A program made the position numbers and the translations under genes. The notes under the pieces were generated by a model. That model ran no database searches. It was given only the letters and a program-made list of their open reading frames with translations, and was not told the DNA's origin. Source: an uncultured Litorilinea sp. (GTDB lineage: Bacteria; Chloroflexota; Anaerolineae; Caldilineales; Caldilineaceae). From it: a stretch of DNA of 5,381 nucleotides. Position 1 is the first letter of the stretch, and the number at the start of each line of letters is the position of its first letter. This document shows positions 1-5,381 of the stretch, one piece after another. The DNA lies in the NCBI GenBank assembly GCA_946885925.1, contig CAMPHP010000284.1, positions 1 through 5,381 of the forward strand, given 5' to 3'.

Positions 1-59
1 CAATTCCAGATTGGGCTAAATAGCTTTAGAAAAGTCGGGATCGGCCAAATTTTAGCGAT

Positions 60-88
60 TTGACTCGGAAACGATGATAATTTAGGAT
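60..88 (+). promoter_or_regulatory. Candidate sigma-70-type promoter
   Basis: TTGACT at 60-65 matches the -35 consensus at five of six positions. It is followed after 17 bases by TAGGAT at 83-88, which matches the -10 consensus at four of six. Transcription would begin near base 95, giving a leader of about 405 bases before the first gene. This is a consensus match by eye only; a second, weaker candidate lies nearer the gene at 365-392. Confidence 0.25.
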
Positions 89-91
89 TGG

Positions 92-127
92 TCACATGTT
101 GAATGTTGTCATGCAACATGCAAGTGA
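92..127. promoter_or_regulatory. Inverted repeat, possible operator
   Basis: CATGTTG at 95-101 is exactly inverted as CAACATG at 114-120. Flanking TCAC (92-95) and GTGA (124-127) extend the symmetry imperfectly. A second copy, ATGTTG at 103-108, can also pair with CAACAT at 114-119 across five bases, so 96-102 and 103-109 form a near-perfect 7-base direct repeat. If the promoter at 60-88 is real, the element sits at about +1 to +25, a usual place for a repressor site. No regulator gene is in view and I cannot assign a family. Confidence 0.3.
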
Positions 128-352
128 GCATTGCCGCAAACTATACGCGCAATCTACTCGGTTGTCAAACGTACTAGAGAGAGGACCCATCATTCAAAAA
201 TAGAGCCTCACTGGCTTGTCTAAATGTTTGTTATCAGTGCCGATGATCAGGTGAATCTGCCCAAAACCTGCCTTTACCATCCACTCTCTGCTCGCTTGTT
301 TTTCGCAACCTCACAATCCGTTAGTAAGAGCTTAGGCTTTACACACTACTTT

Positions 353-395
353 AGTATTGGAGTATTGAGTATTGGAGTATTGGCTTTAGTATTGG
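353..395. repeat. AGTATTGG short tandem repeat patch with a 15-base exact duplication
   Basis: AGTATTGG occurs at 353-360, 368-375, 376-383 and 388-395, and a 7-base version AGTATTG lies at 361-367. At a larger scale, the 15 bases at 353-367 are repeated exactly at 368-382. The 12-mer CTTTAGTATTGG appears at both 349-360 and 384-395, bracketing the array. The patch ends about 105 bases before the first start codon. It is too short and has no spacers, so it is not a CRISPR array. Confidence 0.85.
365..392 (+). promoter_or_regulatory. Weak alternative promoter inside the repeat patch
   Basis: TTGAGT at 365-370 and TAGTAT at 387-392 each match the -35 and -10 consensus at four of six positions and are 16 bases apart. 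Both elements are built from the repeated AGTATTGG unit, so the match may be chance. If real, the leader would be about 100 bases long and changes in repeat number would alter promoter spacing. Confidence 0.15.
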
Positions 396-500
396 CGATC
401 TCAAAATCGACAAACTACTAAAGCTACAAACCACGGGAGCTACAAAGGCGTAGCGCTGTTCCACACAAAGTGCTATTTCACACGCAACGGAGGAAACCTG

Positions 501-2210
501 ATGGAAAAGCGAAAACTCACTCGCCGCGACTTTCTGAATATTTCCTCGGCAACAGCGGCAGGCGTGCTATTGACAGCCTGTGCGCCTACCACCACGACGA
601 GCACGACCACCACCCCCGGTACGACATCGGAAGCACCGCAAGCTGCCGCTCCCTCCGCAGCCGAAGCTGACACATTAACCTTTGCGACAGAGTCACCCTG
701 GGGCACGTTTAGTCCCTTCCGGCCCACTTATCAGTATGGCTACAGCAGCAACTACATCGCCATGCTGACCCACAGCCGCCTCATTGATCTCGATCACAAC
801 AACGAACCACATGGCGATCTAGCCACGTCGTGGGAAGTGTCAGACGATGCCACCACCTACACCTTCACATTGCGAGAGGATGCCACTTGGCATGATGGCA
901 ATCCAGTGACGGCCAAAGATGTGGAGGCAACCGTCAGGTTTATTCTGACCCAAGCAACCAATATCAATCCCTCGCGCTGGCTCGGGAGCCTCAAAGGCAG
1001 TCAAGCCTTCTACGACGGCACAACTGAAGAACTGCCTGGGATTCAAGTTCCCGATGACTATACTGTTATCTTCGAATTGGAGCAGCCTGTTGTTGGGTGG
1101 CACATTTCGGCAATCACAGACCTGCAAATCCTGCCAGGCCACATCTTCGCCAACGTAGAACCCGCCGACATTGTGGAACACCACGCCCCTGCCTGGTACA
1201 CCCCAGAACTCAATATTGGCTCTGGGCCTTTCAAGTTTGTCCAGGCCGAGCGCGACCAATTCGTTGAACTTGCTCGCAACGATGAGTACTATGGCGGCGC
1301 GCCCAAAGTGGCTCGCATCCTTTACAAGAACCTTGGCACGCCAGATACCCAGTTCATCGCTTTAGAGAAAGGTGAGCTAGACATCTGGAATGTACCCCAG
1401 GACTTTTATGAGCAAGTCCAGCAGTTGGAGAACGTCAACATCCATTTGGTTGATCGAAACTACATCCGCGTCTTTCTGCTGAATTACGAATCGCCCAAGC
1501 TGTCGGACAAACGGGTGCGCCAAGCACTGGCCTATGGCATTGACCGGGTCGGGATCTGCGAGAATCTCTATTCGGGTCTTTGCAAGCCCTACAACTCCTA
1601 TATGGAAACATCGACTTGGCTAGCGCCCAACCTGAACCAATACGAATATAACCCTGAAAGGGCTATGGAACTATTGGCAGAAGCCGAAGCAGATGGAGCG
1701 TGGGATCCCAACACAGAGCTCAAGGTAATTTGGTATTATTCTGGCGCTTTGCACCAAGACATCATGGCCGCGATCCAGCAGAATCTGGCGCAGATTGGGA
1801 TTAAGACACAACTCCAGTTCCTGGAAGGAACCTCCGCCACAGCAGCCCAAAGTGCCTGCGAATTTGATATGTACTACCAGGGTTGGGGCTTCTCCTTCCC
1901 CGAAGACTACGACTCCTTCTTTACCGACGCGGATCGCTGCACAACACCCTGGGACGACCCAGAGGCCACAGCGATGTTCGACCAAACCGCGATCACGGTT
2001 GATGAGGAGGAGCGGCGTGCCATCCACAATGAGCTTCAAGTTAGGCTGAATGAGGAACTGCCCATGCTGCCCTTCCTCCAGTTCACGGGCGTTGTGGCGG
2101 TCAACAAGCGGGTGAGCAACTTCGACGAGGACGCGCTGTGGCACATCTTCTATCCCTGGAACAATGGCTACAACAATGCGGTCAATTGGTCCGTAGCGTC
2201 TCAGGGGTGA
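501..2210 (+). CDS. ABC transporter solute-binding lipoprotein, family 5 (peptide/opine/oligosaccharide type)
   Basis: This 569-residue protein would be the outside-facing receptor of the importer. The N-terminus has a twin-arginine motif (TRRDFL, residues 7-12) and then a lipobox LTAC with lipidation Cys27. It therefore looks like a Tat-exported, lipid-anchored protein. Residues 30-42 are a threonine-rich tether, followed by an Ala/Pro-rich stretch to about 55. The family-5 domain shows expected signatures: WHDGNPVTAKDV (130-141), GSGPFKFV (240-247), DKRVRQALAYGIDR (336-349), DMYYQGWG (456-463) and LNEELPMLPF (516-525). Cys353/Cys361 and Cys453/Cys480 are four non-lipid cysteines that could pair outside the cell. 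The start is supported by CGGAGGA at 488-494, seven bases upstream. Length is usual for the family. The substrate cannot be read from the sequence: family-5 members bind peptides, nickel, opines or oligosaccharides. Confidence 0.95.
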   Translation: MEKRKLTRRDFLNISSATAAGVLLTACAPTTTTSTTTTPGTTSEAPQAAAPSAAEADTLTFATESPWGTFSPFRPTYQYGYSSNYIAMLTHSRLIDLDHNNEPHGDLATSWEVSDDATTYTFTLREDATWHDGNPVTAKDVEATVRFILTQATNINPSRWLGSLKGSQAFYDGTTEELPGIQVPDDYTVIFELEQPVVGWHISAITDLQILPGHIFANVEPADIVEHHAPAWYTPELNIGSGPFKFVQAERDQFVELARNDEYYGGAPKVARILYKNLGTPDTQFIALEKGELDIWNVPQDFYEQVQQLENVNIHLVDRNYIRVFLLNYESPKLSDKRVRQALAYGIDRVGICENLYSGLCKPYNSYMETSTWLAPNLNQYEYNPERAMELLAEAEADGAWDPNTELKVIWYYSGALHQDIMAAIQQNLAQIGIKTQLQFLEGTSATAAQSACEFDMYYQGWGFSFPEDYDSFFTDADRCTTPWDDPEATAMFDQTAITVDEEERRAIHNELQVRLNEELPMLPFLQFTGVVAVNKRVSNFDEDALWHIFYPWNNGYNNAVNWSVASQG

Positions 2211-2223
2211 TTCTCCAAATCAA

Positions 2224-2246
2224 ATGGCACAATCGTTCGTTGCCAT
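2224..2246 (+). other. Hairpin just after the binding-protein gene
   Basis: ATGGCA at 2224-2229 is exactly inverted as TGCCAT at 2241-2246, with an 11-base loop. It begins 14 bases after the stop codon. No T run follows, so it does not look like an intrinsic terminator. A 3' stability or processing element is possible. Confidence 0.4.
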
Positions 2247-2260
2247 GAACAGAGCGGCAA

Positions 2261-2307
2261 TGCACCGGATTGAGCATATCGGATTGCGGCAGGCTAAATC
2301 CGGTGTA
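2261..2307 (+). promoter_or_regulatory. Long intergenic RNA hairpin between binding protein and permease
   Basis: CACCGGATT at 2263-2271 is exactly inverted as AATCCGGTG at 2297-2305. A G-U pair (2262/2306) and a T-A pair (2261/2307) extend it to 11 pairs. After a G/A mismatch the stem continues with AGC/GCT (2273-2275 with 2293-2295). No U tract follows. Such structures between a binding-protein gene and permease genes are known in other importers (for example malE-malF) to protect the upstream mRNA and keep binding protein in excess; that role here is inferred. Confidence 0.5.
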
Positions 2308-2312
2308 CTGTC

Positions 2313-2331
2313 GCCCCTCACAAAATGGGGT
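2313..2331 (+). promoter_or_regulatory. Small hairpin covering the permease ribosome binding site
   Basis: CCCC at 2314-2317 can pair with GGGG at 2327-2330, with a possible flanking G-U pair (2313/2331) and a 9-base loop. GGGG is the only Shine-Dalgarno-like sequence before the ATG at 2339 (eight-base spacing), so pairing would hide it and lower permease translation. The stem is short and the effect is inferred. Confidence 0.3.
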
Positions 2332-2338
2332 TGTATTC

Positions 2339-3301
2339 ATGCGAACTTATATCCTGCGCCGCTTGGGGATTTCTGTTCCTATTTTGTTGGGGCTAACGCT
2401 TGTCACCTTCATCTTTACCGAATTGATGCCGGGTGATTTCGTTGATGCCCTGATCCCGCCCACCGCGGTCGTGGCTTACACACCAGAGCAACTGGAGGCC
2501 ATGCGCGAAGCCTATGGTTTGAATAAGCCTCCCCATGAGCGCTACTTCATTTGGTTGCGCGAATTGGCAGGCGGCAATCTGGGCCACTCGCTTATTTCTG
2601 GCGCGCCTGTGCGCGATGAAATTGCCGCACGGCTGCCCGCAACACTGCAACTAACAGCTACTTCGCTGCTCTTCGGCATCATCGTCGGGGCGATCCTGGG
2701 CATAATCTCCGCTGTCAAACAATACTCGTGGGTAGATCAACTGCTGACCATTCTGGGCTTCTCCTGGATTTCTACCCCAGCCTTTGTCTTCGCCATCGGC
2801 GGTATCTACCTATTCTCGCTCAAGATCCCCCTCTTCCCCACGTCGGGCATGGCGGACTATGGTGAGTCAGCCACGTTGCTGAGCCGCCTACATCACATGA
2901 TATTACCCGCGGCTGTCTTGGGATTAGGTAGTGTTGCCAGCTTTATGCGCTACACGCGCGGCAGTATGTTGGATGTGATCCGGCAGGACTATATCACTGT
3001 CGCCCGCGCCAAAGGTCTGAACGAGAAGGCCATCCTATTGACCCACGCGCTGCGTAATGCGCTGATCCCCGTGATCACCATTATTGGCTTAGACATTCCC
3101 TATCTCATTGGTGGCACAGTGATCATCGAATCCATCTTTGCTTGGCCCGGGATGGGCACATATAGCCTGGGGGCCATCACCGCGCGCGACTATCCAGTGA
3201 TCATGGGGGTGAACTTTATGGTTGCGCTGGTGGTCTTGTTGAGCAATTTGATCACCGACATTGCCTATGCCTTTGTGGATCCGCGCATTCGCTACCAGTA
3301 G
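2339..3301 (+). CDS. ABC transporter permease, DppB/OppB type
   Basis: This 320-residue integral membrane protein is one half of the channel that moves the solute delivered by the binding protein. It opens with MRTYILRRLG and a first membrane helix (about 9-28), the usual DppB/OppB start. The helix is followed by TELMPGD (27-33). The periplasmic loop contains the family-typical YGLNKP (59-64) and GNLGHSL (79-85). Further hydrophobic segments lie near 104-125, 135-160, 186-202, 240-265 and 285-308. The cytoplasmic EAA loop, which docks the ATPase, is at about 220-245 (VARAKGLNEK then HALRNALIPV). FAWPGMG (267-273) and the C-terminal DPRIRY are also typical. An in-frame ATG at 2270 would add 23 non-family residues translated through the hairpin, so 2339 is preferred. 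It is followed after 42 bases by the partner permease. Confidence 0.93.
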   Translation: MRTYILRRLGISVPILLGLTLVTFIFTELMPGDFVDALIPPTAVVAYTPEQLEAMREAYGLNKPPHERYFIWLRELAGGNLGHSLISGAPVRDEIAARLPATLQLTATSLLFGIIVGAILGIISAVKQYSWVDQLLTILGFSWISTPAFVFAIGGIYLFSLKIPLFPTSGMADYGESATLLSRLHHMILPAAVLGLGSVASFMRYTRGSMLDVIRQDYITVARAKGLNEKAILLTHALRNALIPVITIIGLDIPYLIGGTVIIESIFAWPGMGTYSLGAITARDYPVIMGVNFMVALVVLLSNLITDIAYAFVDPRIRYQ

Positions 3302-3331
3302 AGAGATGGGCGAGTCAGGGTACAGGTCAAG

Positions 3332-3347
3332 AAAGGAAATGCAGTGA
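3332..3347 (+). promoter_or_regulatory. Ribosome binding site and GTG start of the second permease
   Basis: AAAGGA at 3332-3337 lies six bases before GTG at 3344. An ATG at 3339-3341 is out of frame and meets a stop after one more codon (ATG CAG TGA, 3339-3347), so it cannot start the permease. The TGA of this two-codon frame overlaps the GTG start. The Shine-Dalgarno spacing strongly favours GTG. Confidence 0.7.
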
Positions 3348-4282
3348 CGATAACGCAAGAGCGCGCCAAAGGGCCTATTGGTAGCAGTACAACCGCGACC
3401 AACCTCATACAGACGCTGCAAGCACCTCGTCGCAACTCGACTCAATATCGCTTCTGGCGACGGTTGTGGCGGCATAAACTGGGCATGTTTGGCCTGTCCA
3501 TGCTGCTCCTGCTCGTGATCGCTGCTGTTTTTGCGCCGGTTGTCGCAGGAAAAGATCCTGTTGCTATTGAGCTAGGCAATAAAAACTTGCCGCCTAGTGC
3601 GGAACATATTCTGGGAACTGATGCCATTGGGCGCGATGGTTGGGCGCGCTTGGTCTATGGTGCGCGTATTTCTCTCTCTGTGGGCCTGGTAGCAGTCGGC
3701 ATCTATACAACCATTGCCCTGCTGTTGGGAAGCGTATCTGGCTATATGGGTGGCTTTGTTGATACCGTCATCATGCGCTTTACCGATATCATTATGTGCT
3801 TCCCTACCTTTCTGTTGATCATGACGGCAGCAGCGGTCTTGCCACCCAACATCTTCAACATCATGGTGATCATCGGGATTTTTGGCTGGCCCGGTATGAC
3901 CCGTTTGGTACGCAGCCAATTCCTAAGTCTACGCAGCCAAGATTTTGTCCTCGCTGCGGTTGCATCGGGCGTACCTACTCGACGCATCATTTTCCATCAC
4001 ATCCTTCCCAATGTGGTCGGCCCCATTGTCGTAGCTGCTACCCTCGGCTTGGCGGGAGCCATCATGACCGAATCCAGCCTTAGTTTCCTGGGATTGGGCG
4101 TGCAGCAACCAACACCGAGTTGGGGGCAGACGTTGACCACTGCGATGCAACTGCCCATCTTGGAAAATATGCCGTGGCGCTGGATCCCTTCGGCGGCAGC
4201 CATCGCCCTCACTGTGCTCTCTGTGAACTTCTTTGGCGACGCCCTGCGCGATGCCTTTGATCCGCGCATGACGCTGGACTAG
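3344..4282 (+). CDS. ABC transporter permease, DppC/OppC type
   Basis: This 312-residue protein is the second channel subunit and would pair with the DppB-type permease. A hydrophilic cytoplasmic N-terminus (1-44) leads into the OppC N-terminal helix (about 47-68, ending FAPVVAGKDP). The characteristic ILGTDAIGRDGWARLVYGAR lies at 89-108. Later helices are near 111-131, 152-165, 170-184, 224-243 and 283-296. The EAA loop for ATPase docking spans about 201-230, with ASGVPTRRIIFHHILPN at 207-223. FLGLGVQQPTPSWG (248-261) and the C-terminal GDALRDAFDPR (298-308) are family hallmarks. It starts at GTG with a good Shine-Dalgarno. In most relatives one or two ATPase genes (DppD/DppF type) come next; here the next gene, 23 bases on, is unrelated. 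The length is normal and no damage is seen. Confidence 0.94.
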   Translation: MTITQERAKGPIGSSTTATNLIQTLQAPRRNSTQYRFWRRLWRHKLGMFGLSMLLLLVIAAVFAPVVAGKDPVAIELGNKNLPPSAEHILGTDAIGRDGWARLVYGARISLSVGLVAVGIYTTIALLLGSVSGYMGGFVDTVIMRFTDIIMCFPTFLLIMTAAAVLPPNIFNIMVIIGIFGWPGMTRLVRSQFLSLRSQDFVLAAVASGVPTRRIIFHHILPNVVGPIVVAATLGLAGAIMTESSLSFLGLGVQQPTPSWGQTLTTAMQLPILENMPWRWIPSAAAIALTVLSVNFFGDALRDAFDPRMTLD

Positions 4283-4295
4283 AAAGCTTACTTAG

Positions 4296-4325
4296 GACAA
4301 CGGAAATGACGACAACGGAAATGAC
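4296..4325. repeat. Exact 15-base tandem duplication spanning a start codon
   Basis: The 15-mer GACAACGGAAATGAC occupies 4296-4310 and is repeated without a gap or mismatch at 4311-4325. Each copy holds an ATG (4306 and 4321), and since 15 is five codons both are in frame with the same gene. Only the first copy is preceded by an intact AGGA (4294-4297), which favours 4306 as the start. The second has only GGAA directly touching its ATG. Confidence 0.95.
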
Positions 4326-5028
4326 AAACCTAGTTTACAAAGAGAGCTTTGATGCTGGGCCTGGCGGCTGGATGACCTGGCTGGGGCCCAGCCGGCCAGC
4401 GGCTCCTGAACTTGTGGATGGCGCTTTGATTTCACGCAGCCCCTGGGGGATTGACGCCAATCATGCCGATCCTGGCGGCGGTTATCTTCACCTCTTGTTC
4501 ATTCTCTTCACCGCGCCACAGCCTAACCCTGGTCCCGCCTATGGCCCGCTTATGGCGGGGAATCGCTTTATCGCGGGTGGCTATCCTACAGACTTACGCA
4601 ACGCTCGACTCACAGCCAGATTGAAGGGAGAAGCGAATCTGAAGGGGGCCAACTTGGTGTTGCACTGCCAGTCGCGCATTGGTGACAAAGCGGTCAACTT
4701 TGTTCTGGCGGGACAACCTTTCGAGATTACGCCAGACTGGTCGGAGCAAACGATCACCCTGACCACAGACCCGGAGCAGTGGCTCTGCCTAGGTGCGCGC
4801 CATGATCTGATGGATGTCTATGGCTGGGGAGAGATTGAAGATGTCCTGGCTGATGTGAATATCGACATCATCCTTTTGCTTCATCCCTTACATATCGTGC
4901 CTCTAATACCCGAAGCCCACGGCCCTCACCACCGCCGCCCTGAGATTGATTATCCAGTAGACCGCGCCTATCTGCCCGAAGGGTATGTCATGCTGGACGA
5001 AGTGCGGATCGAGTACCCTCCTTCCTAA
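4306..5028 (+). CDS. Uncharacterised 240-residue protein, beta-sandwich/carbohydrate-binding-like
   Basis: I do not recognise a named family. The protein opens with a stretch like the first strand of jelly-roll carbohydrate-binding or laminin-G-like domains (YKESFDAGPGGWMTW, 11-25). Alternating strand-like segments follow (RLTARLKG 101-108, ANLVLHC 115-121, KAVNFVLAG 128-136, VNIDIILLL 184-192). It closes with YVMLDEVRIEYPP (227-239), typical of a last beta strand in such folds. No signal peptide or clear membrane helix is seen, so it is probably cytoplasmic. Aromatic and acidic patches (SRSPWGIDANHADPGGGY 43-60; GARHDLMDVYGWGEIED 163-179) could form a ligand site. A His-rich stretch lies at 205-210. 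The second in-frame Met (residue 6) arises from the 15-base duplication. Its place between importer permeases and a sugar-type aminotransferase suggests handling of the imported compound, but no reaction can be assigned. Confidence 0.8.
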   Translation: MTTTEMTNLVYKESFDAGPGGWMTWLGPSRPAAPELVDGALISRSPWGIDANHADPGGGYLHLLFILFTAPQPNPGPAYGPLMAGNRFIAGGYPTDLRNARLTARLKGEANLKGANLVLHCQSRIGDKAVNFVLAGQPFEITPDWSEQTITLTTDPEQWLCLGARHDLMDVYGWGEIEDVLADVNIDIILLLHPLHIVPLIPEAHGPHHRRPEIDYPVDRAYLPEGYVMLDEVRIEYPPS

Positions 5029-5055
5029 GTACAAATTCACAAGTACAAATTCACA
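5027..5055. repeat. Exact 14-base tandem duplication between two genes
   Basis: AAGTACAAATTCAC at 5027-5040 is repeated exactly at 5041-5054, and base 5055 continues the period. The first copy begins inside the TAA stop codon (5026-5028) of the upstream gene. The array ends four bases before the AAGGGGA ribosome binding site of the next gene. It makes up most of the 44-base gap. Confidence 0.95.
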
Positions 5056-5058
5056 GAC

Positions 5059-5065
5059 AAGGGGA
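5059..5065 (+). promoter_or_regulatory. Ribosome binding site of the aminotransferase gene
   Basis: AAGGGGA lies seven bases before the ATG at 5073, just after the 14-base tandem repeat. It fixes the start of the partial gene downstream. Confidence 0.65.
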
Positions 5066-5072
5066 TTATCGT

Positions 5073-5381
5073 ATGGCAATCGCAATCGAACGCAACTCAC
5101 CGCCGGTCCGTTCCGGCTCCTTTGGCCCACAGTGGGATTTGGGCGATGAGGAAATCGAACAGCTGATTGAGGTCATCCGTGCTGGCAAATTGAGCCGCTT
5201 GGGTGGGACCAAGGTCAACCAGCTTGAAAAGGACTTTGCCACCAAACAAGGCGTCAAATATGCCCAAGCTGTCACGTCGGGCACGGCGGCTGTCCACACG
5301 GCAATCGGCGTGATCGACCCCAACCCCGGCGACGAGATCATCACAACGAGCATCACCGACTTTGGTACCGTCATCGGCATT
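5073..5381 (+). CDS. DegT/DnrJ/EryC1/StrS-type PLP aminotransferase, 5' part
   Basis: The frame is open from ATG at 5073 to the window edge, giving 103 residues of a protein that in this family is usually about 350-450 long. The visible part carries family signatures. GDEEIEQLIEVIRAGKLSRLGG (24-45) matches the usual N-terminal pattern in which an inter-helix 'G-x-L/W' turn precedes a glycine. LEKDFATKQGVKYAQAVTSG (51-70) leads into the cofactor-binding SGTAAVHTAI (69-78), and PGDEIITTSITDFGTVIGI (85-103) follows. The Schiff-base lysine lies further on, outside the window, so it cannot be checked. Family members transfer an amino group, usually from glutamate or glutamine, to a keto-sugar or ketocyclitol, or act in similar pathways such as AHBA formation. 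The ITDFGT variant differs from the more common aromatic-rich ITF/ITW form, so the substrate is open. Probably the fifth gene of the operon. Confidence 0.88.
   Translation, partial: MAIAIERNSPPVRSGSFGPQWDLGDEEIEQLIEVIRAGKLSRLGGTKVNQLEKDFATKQGVKYAQAVTSGTAAVHTAIGVIDPNPGDEIITTSITDFGTVIGI

Larger units (their letters stand above)
1..500. other. Noncoding leader region upstream of the transporter operon
   Basis: I see no credible gene here. Stops are frequent in every frame and the stretch is AT-richer than the coding part. The first frame is open from the window edge to a TGA at 61-63 (20 codons), but its translation resembles nothing I know, so it is not called as the tail of an upstream gene. 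The region holds a candidate promoter (60-88), an overlapping inverted repeat (92-127), a short tandem-repeat patch (353-395) and a 9-base direct repeat AGCTACAAA at 422-430 and 438-446. A clear Shine-Dalgarno for the first gene lies at 488-494. No terminator-like hairpin with a T run was found. Confidence 0.7.

Noticed and set aside
1..63. End of an upstream gene reading into the window in the first frame
   Set aside because: Only 20 codons are open before TGA and the translation has no recognisable features; it cannot be told from chance.
353..395. Possible CRISPR array
   Set aside because: The units are 7-8 bases and directly adjacent, with no spacers.
224..421. 65-codon + strand open frame in the leader
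   Set aside because: It has no ribosome binding site, its tail is a translation of the AGTATTGG repeats, and it resembles no known protein.
473..727. 84-codon - strand open frame with a valine-rich run
   Set aside because: It is the complement of the threonine-rich tether of the binding protein; the valine run is just ACC/ACG read backwards.
2224..2331. Rho-independent terminator after the binding-protein gene
   Set aside because: None of the hairpins is followed by a T run, so they are better seen as processing, stability or translation-control structures.
2270..2338. Upstream ATG giving the first permease 23 extra residues
   Set aside because: The extra residues are unlike DppB/OppB starts, run through a hairpin and have no ribosome binding site; ATG at 2339 gives the family-typical MRTYILRRLG start.
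2224..2436. 70-codon + strand frame across the intergenic gap
   Set aside because: It lacks a Shine-Dalgarno, overlaps the permease in another frame and looks like random sequence.
3572..4269. Several - strand open frames opposite the second permease
   Set aside because: They are shadows of the coding strand, rich in residues that come from complementing hydrophobic codons, with no start signals or known motifs.

Overview
The window looks like a chromosomal operon from a bacterium with moderate GC content. I favour Chloroflexota (Anaerolineae/Caldilineae-like). This is an inference from the Tat-plus-lipobox start of the solute-binding protein, its threonine-rich tether and the gene mix, not from any marker gene. 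All credible genes lie on the + strand.

Layout: bases 1-500 carry no credible gene. This AT-richer leader holds a candidate promoter/operator (about 60-127), a short tandem-repeat patch (353-395) and a good Shine-Dalgarno just before base 501. Next come a family-5 (peptide/opine/oligosaccharide type) solute-binding lipoprotein (501-2210), a 128-base gap rich in RNA hairpins, a DppB/OppB-type permease (2339-3301), a DppC/OppC-type permease starting at GTG (3344-4282), an unrecognised 240-residue cytoplasmic protein with a beta-sandwich look (4306-5028), and the first 103 codons of a DegT/DnrJ/EryC1/StrS-type PLP aminotransferase that runs off the window (from 5073). The gaps after the first one are only 23-44 bases and no terminator is visible, so the five genes are probably one transcription unit.

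How they may work together: the lipoprotein would capture a solute outside the membrane and the two permeases would form the channel. The ATPases that normally follow (DppD/DppF type) are not in this window; their usual place is taken by the orphan protein and the aminotransferase. Family-5 binding proteins are known to carry oligosaccharides as well as peptides, and DegT-family enzymes act on keto-sugars or ketocyclitols. A carbohydrate, amino-sugar or aminocyclitol substrate is therefore a reasonable hypothesis, but the sequence does not prove it.

The most unusual observation is a set of three exact tandem duplications of 14-15 bases. One lies in the leader, one spans the start codon of the orphan gene, and one lies between its stop codon and the aminotransferase. 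Together with the orphan protein and the hairpin-filled gap after the binding-protein gene, these are the items most worth a second look.
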